Shown piece by piece: positions 33,588 to 44,500 of a stretch of 64,000 nucleotides of DNA. Source of the stretch: Pratylenchus scribneri. Its lineage: Eukaryota; Nematoda; Chromadorea; Rhabditida; Pratylenchidae. The stretch is from the NCBI GenBank assembly GCA_030063045.1, contig JAQSEB010000020.1, positions 2,046,001-2,110,000 on the forward strand, in the 5' to 3' direction. Position 1 is the first letter of the stretch. Every line of letters begins with the position of its first letter. The notes beneath the pieces were generated by a model. It saw nothing but the letters and a program-made list of their open reading frames with translations, searched no databases and was not told where the DNA came from. A program made the translations under genes and the position numbers.

Positions 33588-36432
33588 ATGCCCCAAAATG
33601 CTAGGGATGTTGAATTTGTCCGTGATCGTTTCCTTTCAATCGCCAGCGATGCCCATCCCATCACATTTCGAAGATTGTGCCGAATAAGGTTGGCCCAATT
33701 CCAATTGGCCATTTTTCGTTTCTTGGAAAAGCCCAGCGGCTTTTTAGCTCAATTTTATCATTTTGGTTTGCCAAAAACAAAAACAATTTTCCCTAATAAT
33801 TAATATTCCCTCAGCAGTGTTTGGCTTCGTCATTTTGCTATATTTCCTCAGTGCTTTGTCCGAATATTCAAATTCCGATTCACTGGAATTTGTTCATTTT
33901 CTCGAATACTTTTTGGCATTTTATTTGTTGGCCGAATTCATTGCGCGAATTTGGGCAGTAAGTAATTCCCTTCCGAATATTATTCCCCATTTTTGGGTTG
34001 GTGCCGATGCCCATTTTCATGGTATTCGAGGCCGTTTTGCCTTTTTATGCCGGCCAATTTGCCTCATTGATTTGATCGTTCTTGGTGCCAGCTTTTTCCT
34101 TCTTTTTTCCTCCTCAAATACCAATTCAAATGAAGCAGTCAGTCAATATTCAAATTTATTTTAATATCAATAAATTAGAATCCTCCATCAACCGCCGCAT
34201 TCCTTCGATCATTTCCATTGCCAAGGCCCAATTTGGCCGTCGATCAACTTCGTTTCCTTCAAATTCTTCGGTCATTCCATCATAAATACTAAATAAATCC
34301 ATTCATTTTTTAGTCTCCTCCATGTTGATCGCCAAATGAGTGCATTTTCGTTGATCCGTCGAATGATTCGTCGAAGTTATTTTGAATTGTTCTCCGCCTA
34401 TTATATAACATTCATCATTTTCTTGGCATTGGCCGTTTGTGTTTTCACATCCGAACAATGGACGGAGGAAATGCAATCAGAAGGGATGACCACAAATTCA
34501 ACAACAACGAAAACATTTCGGCATTTTGGCGATTCATTTTGGTTTTCCATTGTCACTGTCAGATTTCAATTCATTTTCCATATTCCTCCTTTTATTCATT
34601 CAGGTCCTCACAATTGGCTATGGGGATGTTGTGCCCCGGGGCTGGTTGAGCAAATTGGCTGTTTGTTTCTTTTCCTACATTGGCCTTTCAATGTTCAGTG
34701 CGGCCAGTGGCCTCGTTGGCGTTGGAATGTCGCTGATGTTGAGCGACGAAAAACAACAAAGGCAACAAAATAAAATGAGGGATGCGGCCGCCAGGCTTAT
34801 TCAAAGTTGGATTCGATTTAATTTAATTTCGGATGAGGAAAAATTTGGACAAATTCGAATTTATCGAAAATTTTGTTTAAAATTACAAAAAGTTGAGGAA
34901 AGAATTGGAAAAGCGAGGGAAATGGTCAAAATGGCCAAGGAAAGGTTAAAAATGGAAGAATGAATTGAATTGGTAATTATTTATTAGGAAGGTGGAAAGG
35001 GGAAAGGGTCGATTGGTGCGGGTGTTCCAAAAATATTCGACAATTATGGAAAAATGCCAAAATGAAAATGGCAAAAATGTGCAGGCAGAAGAAGAAGTTT
35101 TTTGGTCAATTATTTTTATACAATTATTTTATTGGCATTTTTAGGATCAACAAAATATGGAAGAAATTTCGGATGAAGAACGAATTTTGGACTATTTTTA
35201 TGGGCACCGATCCCATTCAAATTCGTTGCTTTCAAATAAAAGTGAAGAAACAGTAAATGGTCATTCCAAATAATTAATTGAAAATTAATTTTAATTCATT
35301 TTAAAGTGTCCGATGAATTCGTGAATGGACGGCATCGATTCATCCTTCGAATGTGCTATTTTTTCACTTTTATTTGTTTGCGCAAAAAATTCAAGCGATT
35401 GAGACAGCCTTACGAATTGAAGGATGCAGAGGCGGAATTATTCGAATTGGAACAACAAAGATTGCAGAAATTCAAGGAGGTCAAAAATAATTTTAATTAA
35501 TTAAATGAAAGAACAATTTATTGAAATAATGAAGGCGAAATGAAATGAATAGTGCTGCACTATTTCCCTATAAAAATGTGAAATGTCGTGAAAAATGGAA
35601 AAGGGGAATTGATTTGAATTTTTATGAAAGAAAGAGAGCGTAGAATTAATTCAGGGTTTAATTCTAATAAGAAAAAATTTTGAATAAATTTTCTGGGAAT
35701 TTATAATTGTAATTAAAATGTTTCCGGAAGGATTGTAATTTTAATTAAAACTTTTCCATAAGATTTAAATGTTTTCATCAATTCAATAGTTTAAAGAATA
35801 ATTTTCCACAAATTTTTAATTCATAATTTTTTAATTCAATAATGTTTAAATTTTACATTTTTTAGGAATTACAAAGCAAACACATACGGTATAGGGAATG
35901 GAGGAGAAAGTGGGTAGGGAGCATGCCCTCAGGGCCTATCAATTACATAAGAAATGAGGAAAGAGGAAAAGTACTTTTTTAACTTACAGTAATTGAAGGG
36001 AAAATGACTCCTCGTTGATTGGAAATGGCTGACATGAGTGAAGTGGGCCCAAGGCAATTTATGATGGGGAAAGAAAGGAAAGGAAAGGAAAGAGGGGAAG
36101 GGATACCGTAATTGGAGGGAAAATGAAAAATCAAAGGCAATATATGATTATAAAGAAGAAGGGAAATGAATGGATGATGACTTTAAATTTATTATGCCTT
36201 TTATTATTTTTAGTTGGAAATTCGATTGGACCTTCAATTGGGGTCAAAAGCGACTAAAAGTGTTTTGGAAAACGAAGAAAATGATGATTTTGGCATTTTG
36301 AAAAGGATGGAAATTTGTGAACAAAAAATGGCAAAAATGGAAAGAAATGCAGAATTGGCCGAATATTTGGCAGCCAAAATAGTTGATCATTTCCAAATGA
36401 TGGAAAATGAATTGATGCAGAAGAGGAAATGA
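33588..36432 (+). CDS. divergent KCNQ-like potassium channel
   Basis: A second KCNQ/KQT-family subunit. The start ATG 33588 gives PQNARDVEF, then FRFLEKPSGFLAQFYHF entering S1. The S2-S3 part contains EFIARIWA and FLCRPICLIDLIVL. S4 is QLRFLQILRLLHVDRQ, matching KCNQ1-type S4. The pore is VLTIGYGDVVPRGW with the usual TIGYGD filter (about 34605-34640). After it, S6 reads GLSMFSAASGLVGVGMSLML, where KCNQ channels have FFALPAGILGSGFALKVQ: the PAG hinge and the following motif are gone. A helix-A-like AAARLIQSWIRF, an assembly-like RLRQPYELKDAEAELFE and a terminal coiled coil ending at TGA 36430-36432 are present. About nine introns were placed, and a 720-nt intron (35480-36213) carries a dispersed repeat. 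The segment 33958-33996 looks like an intron with a mutated acceptor or a 13-residue insertion. Whether it forms a working pore alone or with the neighbouring channel is unknown. Confidence 0.85.
35640..36130 (+). repeat. dispersed repeat copy A (MITE-like)
   Basis: Resembles the reverse complement of 60430-60810 over several hundred bases, in the same order. Shared pieces include GTTTAAAGA, TTTTTAATTC, GGCCTATCAA, TTGATTGGAAATGG and AGGGAAAATGA. It sits in the large intron of the second KCNQ gene. No coding frame. Probably a non-autonomous transposon; its ends are not defined. Confidence 0.75.
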
Positions 36433-36513
36433 ATTAATGAATTTGTTTATTAATAAATTAATATTAATTTGTCTCCCAATAAAATGAATGATTTTGAATT
36501 GGATGACCCAATT

Positions 36514-37278
36514 TCATCCGAAGGAAAAGGAATATTTCAATCCATTTTGACTAATTAATTTTAAAATTAAACCAACATCTTCATCGGCCACCGTCTCCAC
36601 CAATTTATCAGCCAATTGATGATAATTTCCAAGAAGGGAAAATGAAGTTGCCGAATCCATTGAGAATTCGCAAAACAATGAAATGAATGCTGAAAATGGG
36701 AAAATTAGTGGAAATTGAATGAAAAACAGACGAGGATTATTTTGAGGCGAGAAAAATAATTGCTGGATGGATTGAAGCAAAGAATTTGGCGCAAATTGGG
36801 CGGCGGCATTTTGGAATATTTGCGTCGAATTTAGGGCCACAAGGAAATCATTGGTGGATTCGGCATCGATCCGCCCATCCTAAATTATAATATTCCCGCA
36901 CAATTATATGTAAAATGGACTCACACAATAGTTGGAATATTCCCTCTTGAATGGATTTATGCCAAATGAATTCATTAAACTATTAAAAGAATTGAGGAGA
37001 AAATTGAAATCAACAGAATAATTTTAGCCAAAAAAACAAATATTTAAATTTTCAATTTTTTTGGTCATTTTTCCTTGAACCAACCCGTCGATTAGATTTT
37101 TTCCTTCAATGCCATTCAAATGTTTTTGTTGTATTCGATTTCGGTTATCCGAATCCAATTCCCAAAGATTTGAAAAAATTGTTGGCACGAGGCCATCATC
37201 ATCGACATTTTGGGCAAAGAACAATGATTGAAATGAAAAATTGAGGAGAAGAAGCCAAAAAATGGGCAAATTATTCAT
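36514..37278 (-). CDS. small secreted protein, family unknown
   Basis: Starts with a clear signal peptide (NNLPIFWLLLLNFSFQSLFFA) at 37278. The mature part begins NVDDDGLVPTIFSNLWELD and continues through four exons to TGA 36514-36516, about 200 residues. Introns: donor GACGG/GTTGGT to acceptor TTTAATAG, then after SNYC, then in NNPP/FISLF. Sequence features are FGINPFKREYSNYCDGRID, QFAPNSLLQSIQQLF, SLFCEFSMDSATSFSLLG and LADKLVETVADEDVGL. There are only two cysteines in the mature protein, so one disulphide is possible. The LxNLWELDSDNR start recalls the N-terminal part of EndoU proteins, but no catalytic half follows, so I do not assign it. Neighbouring genes on the same strand lie upstream. 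Confidence 0.65.
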
Positions 37279-37382
37279 TTTTTGGGCAATGAATGAATAA
37301 ATAATATTTGGTCGAAATTTTCAATTTATTATGTCGGAAAAATGGGTTTGTCTGGAAATGAAGATGAATGAGGAATTGAAGA

Positions 37383-37610
37383 TCAAAATTCAGGGGAAAT
37401 TATCAGTCTCTTTTTGCATTTACGGAAGCCATAGCAATAAATTGAGACAAAGATAAGGAAATAAATGACCCAGAAAAATGGACCTTTATTTTTATTTATC
37501 AGTGATTCCGGAAGCTGGGTGGGTATTTGCCCAGCAGGTGCCCCATTAAAACAATGAATGCTTTTGGCCAACCAATTTAATTCACATTTCCATCCATCCT
37601 TTCAATCAAA
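37383..37610 (-). CDS. C-terminal exon of a small membrane protein
   Basis: An open frame ending at TGA 37383-37385 encodes NWLAKSIHCFNGAPAGQIP, then a hydrophobic helix (FFWVIYFLIFVSIYCYGF), then a basic stop-transfer tail (RKCKKRLIISPEF). The helix plus basic tail is a good type-I or tail-anchor pattern. There is an in-frame stop just upstream and no ATG, so at least one 5' exon is missing; a possible acceptor is GAAAG/GATGG at about 37601. The family is unknown. Confidence 0.45.
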
Positions 37611-38020
37611 TGGCCCCAATTGATTGATCGATGCTTTTCCCCTCAAATCGATCACCCCCAATTCCCCAAATAAATTATGTCATCATTTTATGATGAAAAT
37701 TGTGCATAAATAATTGGAAAATATTCTCATTCAAATTCGCATTTTCCATTCATTTTCTCATAATTTTTGTTTTGAATTTGATTTCATCATTCTTCCTCCT
37801 CCTTTGTTGATTGTTGCCGTTGGCACATTTCCCGCACTTTTTGGTGTTGCAAAATTTGATTTACTTTAATTTTAATTCAAAATTAATAAATTCCAATTCT
37901 AATTTATTTACTTTCCATTTGATGATTTTATTTGCATTGTTTGTTGTTGATTATTTCCCCTCGGCGCTGAATTACTTCTTCTGGGAATTAAACTATCAAA
38001 AAATAAATAATAAAATAATT

Positions 38021-39002
38021 TCACTTTGTGGTTGGTTGTGGCAATTTACTGCCCAATCCACCACCACCCACAGCTGCCCCTCCAATCATCATTTGAATTG
38101 GCTGCTGATTATTTAATATTCCATTGCTTGGTCGACGTGGCCCCGCACTCCCCGGTCGACTTCCCCTTGAAGATGCTGAACTTGACGGTGTTTTTGTTGA
38201 GGTGGCCGACAAATTGCCATTCCGAATTGAGGAGGCCGTCGAGGAGGCCGTTTTCTGACGACTTGCTGAATAAATTCACTTTATTAAATCCAAATATTTT
38301 GGCCCTTTATTCACAATTGCTTGTGCTTGAATTTTGTCTTTTTCCGGCCATTGTCCCTTTCCTCAAACTTTGCTCCTTGCAAAATTCAATGTGCCTTTCG
38401 GCTGCATTTTTGTTGAAACTTCTTCCGCAGAATTCACATCGAATATAATCTTCAAATTCAAACAAATAAATTTAAAACAATTATTTTATTTTCAATGCCT
38501 GGATTCATTGCTGTTTTTGGTGGCGGCGGCAATGGTGCCCCCGTTTTCAATGCTTGGCCAACTTGTTTGGATGAATTCACCACTCCCATGAATTCTTCGT
38601 GCCGTTCGCGCCAATGCGTTTGACTAATTCCCTCAAAATTATTTTAAAAAGCATTTTGGACTTACGGTCGAGGAAAAACGCCGCCAATCTAAAAAATGAA
38701 TACTTAATAAAGTGGCCACTTTTTTGAACCTTGTCCCTTTCCATGGCCGCTTTTCGCACATCTTTTAATGGAATATCCGAATTTTGGGCTCTTTGTTTAC
38801 CCTTTAATATATTATAAATTAATATTCTCCCCAAAATGGGACGAAACCGAATCGAACACTTTTCTTTGCATTTTTGTCAACTTTTTGCATGCCGGTTCAT
38901 GTTTTTCCTAAAAATATACCCCAATTCATTGATGCCATTTCCCCTTTCATTCATACTAGACTGGATTTTACGAATCTGCGACCACAAATTCGGCATCCTC
39001 TC
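38021..39002 (-). CDS. ZC2HC1-type C2HC zinc-finger protein
   Basis: Related to the ZC2HC1 (FAM164) family of cytoplasmic C2HC zinc-finger proteins, function poorly known. Two fingers are visible. The first (about 39000-38870, split by an intron) reads CRICGRRFVKS ... KHEPAC. The second (about 38440-38385) reads YIRCEFCGRSFNKNAAERH IEFC, the family's hallmark Asn-x-x-Ala-Ala-Glu-Arg-His. Between them are RKVFDSGKQRAQ, HWREREHEEFMGVVNSSK-like sequence (the W-R-x-x-H-E-E-F linker typical of the family) and a poly-Pro segment GAPLPPPPKT. The C-tail is Ser/Gly-rich (SSSASSRGSRPGSAGPRR) and ends at 38021. The intron 38498-38450 has a GC donor. The first exon, with the start codon, was not found upstream of 39002. 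Confidence 0.85.
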
Positions 39003-40299
39003 CAAACCCGTTGTCATTTCCACTCTTTTGCTTGATTTTTGGGGATTAAATTGAGGAAGGCAATTTGTTGAAGTCAAAAGCAGCCGAGAAGATTATTCTG
39101 GCACAAAATTGACCAATTTTTGGGGCAAATTGCCGAGGAAAAAGAGATTAGTGGAAAAGGAAATGTGGTGGATGATGAATGCCTCGGGAAAGGTTTGAAA
39201 TGGAAAAGAATTGATGGATTTATTGGGCCAAAATAGGAGGAAAATAAGAAGTTCAAAAATGCCGAAGGGCGGCTTATTTCTCCTGTCAGTCACAGTCAAA
39301 TGAGAATGGGAAGAAGGAATGGCATCTTGATGGAAATGGAAGGAAAAAGGGAAGGAATTCTCGACCCTTGGCCAAACTTTTTCCACTTTTCCCCTCAGGC
39401 GTCAATGGCAACCAACCAAAAGAAGGCTAATCCCTCACCATTGTGGCCAAAAAGACAATCATCGATTGGCGCAAGGATTAACAAAATATAAATGAAAGAA
39501 ATGTGACCATTCAGAAAAGGTGATTTTATTCCCATTTTGGCCATTTTATTTGGGGGGTAATATTTTCCAATAATAATAATACTAGTATGTTTCTCCTCGA
39601 TGCGCATATTTTCCCATTGCCAAACCATTCTCCTCCCCCCGGCTTGGCCCAATTCTTGAAGAATGACCAACATTGGCCGCCTTTTGGTTTGTCCGTCTCC
39701 TTGGCAATGTGCCCTTCCCCTCCCCTGCCCGTTTCAGCCATTTTCGGCCAAATTTTCCGCCTCTTTGCTTTTCCTCTTCCCCAACAAAATTTTGGATGAA
39801 TGGAGAGGGTCAATGGAAAAAATAATATTCGGAAATGGAAATGGGAAAATGGCCATCCGGCTGGCACCAAAAAATGGTCAAAATTGTGACCAATGGCATT
39901 CATCAATTTTGAATATTCTTTTATTTATTCGAATCAAAGTGCAAAATTGAAAAATAAAATTAAAACGAAAAAAATGTGAAAATGGATGAATTAAATTGTT
40001 TGAATTCATTTTGAGGAGGGAAAGGGGATTATTATTCAAATGTTTTTTTGGGTGAGTATCAAATAATTCGCAAAAGGCACATTTAGGGGGGCATTCGCAC
40101 TGGAGGAAGGGGGGAAGTGGGATTTAATTGCTTTAAGAGGAACAAAAATTGGGGGATTTATTGGAGGCCAAAAATGGATGGAAGAAGGGCATTGAATTTT
40201 GGGGGAAGGCCATAAAAATGTCCCCAAATCCAATACAAAAGGGATGCTAATTTAAACAAGCTCTCATTGAAATGAACTATTAAATTTGTGTTGGCCAAA
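39003..40299. other. 1.3-kb stretch without a supported gene
   Basis: Frames of up to 126 codons occur on both strands but are made of recurrent words (TGGCCAAAA, GGAAATGG) and resemble no protein. It should contain the missing 5' end of the ZC2HC1-type gene. Confidence 0.4.
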
Positions 40300-41317
40300 T
40301 TAAACATTATCGCTCATTGTTTGTAGTTCATGCCTTTCTAGCAGTACTTTCTCCTTATTTCTCCATCCAAATGTGGACATTGTGCCGGCCGTTGATGAAC
40401 TGCCACTGTTGCTTCCTCCACTGCTTTCCTTCTCCTCTGCAATATTGTTCAAAAGGCATGCCGGTGATCTGCCAGCAGATTGGCCCAATGTTTGTTGTTG
40501 TTGTTCGGCAGAATGTGGTGAATGTTGCAAATGTGCCACTGCCGTTGGATGATGATGATGATGGTGAACTCCGCCCAAATGTGGGCTTGATTGTTGTTGT
40601 TGTTTTGCGGCTGCTGCTGCCGCCGCCGTGCTCACCATCATTGCCGTGCCCGTATCCACATCAGCCATCAACCGGGTTGTGGCCCCACCGCCTCCAGTGC
40701 TGCCACCGCCGCCGCCACCCGTTCCGGCACTATAATCGTCTTTAATGAATAAATGCCTTCAATGCCGACTTCCCCCCTCCCTCTTTTCGGGACTACCTGT
40801 GATTTTGCATTGTACTCGCCGCCGCACTGTGCCGCATAAATGTGGGTGCCGCTTGCCTATTCGCTGCCCTTCCGGCCATTCCAAATTGTGATGCCCCAGT
40901 GCCAATTCCAGCCGGTTGAACTTTGCCTGGGGGTAATGCTCCATCACTCCTCACCGAAACCAAATCCTCGGTTTGGCCTACATTCGTTTGTGCGGTCAAT
41001 GCATTTTCGTAATCATTTCCCTGTCAAAATATTTTATTGGAATTCATTCCAATTTTGGCCACCTGCAATTCGCCCCATCTTTGATTAGGCAATCGTCGAT
41101 TTCCACCCGCCCCAGTGCCCGACGGATTATTCACCCGGCGTCGATTCCTTCGAATGCACCAAGTGACAAAATAAATGGCAAGAATTATATAAACAGTGCC
41201 CGTGAGCAGAAGAAAGCACATTCGCATTTCGCTGAGATAATTGGCCACATCTATTTTTGTGAATAAATTAAAATATGATTGATGGCCGTAAAACGAACTA
41301 TGAAGATCGTCGGCCAT
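40300..41317 (-). CDS. single-pass membrane protein with low-complexity tail
   Basis: Three exons: 41317-41063, 41020-40797 and 40729-40300, about 300 residues. A short N-terminal part (ADDLHSSFYGHQSYFNLF) precedes one hydrophobic helix (CFLLLTGTVYIILAIYFVTW) and a basic stop-transfer CIRRNRRR. The long, presumably cytoplasmic tail is Gly/Ala/Gln/His-rich, with GGGGGG, seven Ala in a row, QQQQ and HHHHHH runs. It ends at 40300. The short ectodomain, single helix and arginine-rich juxtamembrane segment recall KCNE/MPS potassium-channel beta subunits, but no diagnostic residue is present; that is only an analogy. The second acceptor was chosen as TTATAG/TGCC because the nearer AAAG site shifts the frame into a stop. 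A TTTTCAG acceptor 24 nt before the ATG could be a trans-splice site. Confidence 0.65.
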
Positions 41318-41526
41318 TCGGATGAATTTGTAGGATTCACTGAAAATTAAAATTGGGGAATAATTTTTTATTCATTTTGATTTGATGTTTTTGGCCAAAT
41401 TTGTCAACTTTTATTTATGTTTGATCATTTCAACCCAATAAGAAGTGCCCAAATATAATGAATGAGAGAGAATGAATGAAATGAAGAAAAGAATAATGAA
41501 AAAATAATGAAATAAAGAGGAATGGA

Positions 41527-44500
41527 TTACGTTTTGCGCACAAAATAATAGTCCATCATGTCGGTTAGCATCGGGTCCTCAGGTATTGTTGCCCCTGCTC
41601 CAGCTGCTGCTGATGCTCCATTTTGATGATGCCGGGTGGCCGTGTAACTGCTGCTGCCATGCTCTCGCTCCATTTTTGCGCCCCACGGGGCCAATGGAGA
41701 GGTGAAGAGGGAAAGGGAATTTGGAAGTCAGGAAATGCCGCCGCCGGCTGTTTTTTGTTTTTGACTGGAATCGACCGAAGAGGGCGACGGTGGGGCAATG
41801 GGTCGACTAATTCTTCTGGACCCTGGAGGGCAGCTGCTTCTGCGGTTTAAGGCAGGGAAGACACTTTTTGTTAAGCCATCCTTCTGTTTTGCTCCTCTTT
41901 CCCCCTTCAGAATTGACGCGCGTTCCTGACTGGGACTCAAAATGGATGGACAGGCCGAGAATGGCAGAGAATATGGCCAAAAGAAGAATGGGGGAATGGC
42001 TTTAACGAACCCAATTTGATAAGTAACGGAATAGAGGGAAAGGGTGGCTGCGACAAAATGGCACAAATTCAATTGAGGCGAAGGAATGGCCAACCGGTGC
42101 TAGGGGGAAAGGGAAGGTGGCACTGACTCAAGAAGGGCATTGCGCACTATAAAGAGTGGATGGACAAATTAATTTCTGATGTTAGTGCCAATGCCAACTA
42201 CGAAAGGAAGGGAGGGGGGTCTAAAAACATTGCGTCAAGTTGGCAAATGAGCCACCGATCCATTTTGGCCAATTGGACAATGAATGGAAGGGAAGGGAAT
42301 GTAGTCAGTTAAGCATGGAAAAAGGCCATAAAAAGGCGGTTAAATAAATGAATTAGCCCGGAGCATAGATTGGGAATTGGGGCAAACCACTGGCATTGGC
42401 ACATACTAAGCATAAGGGAGGGAGGGGAGGCCCAATGGCAATTAAATTTACTGGCCAAGGGGGAGGGAAAATGTACCAATTTGGGGCCGGAAACGAGAAG
42501 CAAAAAGGAGGGAAGGAAATTTTGGAAAGAACAAAAGAAGGGAGGCCAAGATGGATTGACTCGGGTTGGGTCGAAGAAGAAGAATTGGATAAGAAAATAG
42601 GCCAAAAAGCCCTTCGAATTTGAGCCAATTCAATGATCGGCCAATTGGATGATGGATTAGGTTGGAAATTGGCTGAGAATGATGAAAGGAAATTTGAGTG
42701 GATTTTTCCATTGTGCAACAAAAAAAAAAACAAGGACATGAAAGTGGGTGGAAGGAAAAAACCAAATTAGAAGGAAGAAAATGATAATTATAGGTTAAAT
42801 TATATAATAAAGAGAGAGGAAATTGGGATAATAATGATGTAGAAAGGGTGGAAATTTGATGGCACTTACCGAAGAAAGTTGCGAAAATCTTCGTCCAAAT
42901 TTGTGTTTGGAGAATGTTTGGCGGCATAAATTCCGCCCGGATGATGATGGCCCAAAGAATTTTGATGGATCAAGGAACGAGAATATTTTTGTGAATATTT
43001 TGAATTTGGGCTTATAAAATGCCGAAATGAGGGCAAAACCATGATGAGAAGAAAATGAGGAAAAATGTTTAGATGAGAATGTGGAAATGGCCAAGAAGTG
43101 TGAATATAAGGGGGATATGGGGGGGGGGGGGGGGAAGGATGGGACAACATTTCAGTGAGCCTAATCCAATTGGGGCGGGTTTGTCTGGTTTCCCTTGGGA
43201 AGTTCATGAAAATGGACTTTTTTGGGTGGAATGCAAGGGGGATTGCCTTTGGAAAATTTGTGTGTGAATTTCGAATTGCCAAAAAAATAACAATATTTTA
43301 GGCCACATCCAAATTGGCAATATCCTCCAATTCCAATGTAATTCTATTCAAAATTAAATTTGGCACAAATTGAAATTGCCCCAAAACCCATCATCCATTT
43401 TACTCTGCTTTTTTTACCCATTCTTCATGCTCCGTTCCAAGTCGGACAAACTCAGGATCAAAACACTCATCGGCCCCAATTCATCCGCTGATTCCAGTTT
43501 GTGTGAATAATATTGGAATTAATATTTAATTCTGTTGGATCGGATGAAATTGAATAAATTGGATGGATAAAAAGGATAAATTTGTGTAAAAATTGGAGGA
43601 AATAATCTGAATTGGCTTGGGGCTAAAACGTGGCCAAATGAGCGGAGAAGAATATTGGAAAAGGGGAATTGGGCAATCTGGCAGATGGATCGGCGAATTG
43701 GGGAGGGGCGGCTATGGCCATTGAATGAATTTGGCTTAAAATAAGTGGACCTAATCGATCATAATCCCCCGTTTGTGGAGGGCCAATCCATCAAAATATT
43801 TTTGGTAAAACATATAATCGACCATCGGTGGGAAGGGAATAAAGTCACTCGGGATGGAGAGGAGACGGCTGGGGAAACAAATTTTAAAGCAAAGTAAATG
43901 TGGGGTTTTGGTTTAGATTTGAGCGGTGAATGATGGAATAGAAGGGATAGAGGGGAATTGCGCAAAATATTAGTGAGGATGGAAGGATTGGTCCTGCATC
44001 CATTTGGCTAATCGAAAGTTGGCACAAAGAGGGTTACGGAAGGCAGGAAATGGGGGCTGCCCATTGCTCTATGGCCATGCACCCCTTTCAATTAGCGCAT
44101 TGCCGTAAATGGGAGAAAATGTGGGAAAATGGCGCCAAAAGGGCTGCTGAAAGTTATATGCGGGAAATGGGGGGGGGGGGCGAAGTGCCATCTATCTACT
44201 ATTATGGGTTTTTGCTCCCATATTTTGTCTGCTGAAAATGAGCCTATCGATTCCCACGGGCGGGTCGCCCTTTTCATTTTTTTGGGCCAAATACTCATTC
44301 ATATTCATTCATTCATTCATTCATTCATTTTGTTCTATTTTTTGTGTATCCATGGGGATGATCACATTTTCCCCTTCACCTGCTTTTGGCCGCCTCATCA
44401 AAAATCGGCATTTCCCCTACAAAAATTGTACGGCTACACAAATAAAAAGTAGCACCAAAAAGTGGCATAACCCCTCCCTTTTAATGCTGCTCACATTTTT

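Noticed and set aside
35652..35672. Spliced-leader RNA gene start
   Set aside because: A GGTTTAATT word occurs here and near 23225, but the rest of the conserved leader and an snRNA-like body are absent.
36514..37278. Second EndoU gene
   Set aside because: Only a short LWELD-like stretch at the N-terminus is similar, and the histidine and lysine catalytic motifs are absent.
40300..41317. KCNE/MPS channel beta subunit
   Set aside because: Only topology and location near channel genes support it, so it was kept as an analogy and not as a call.
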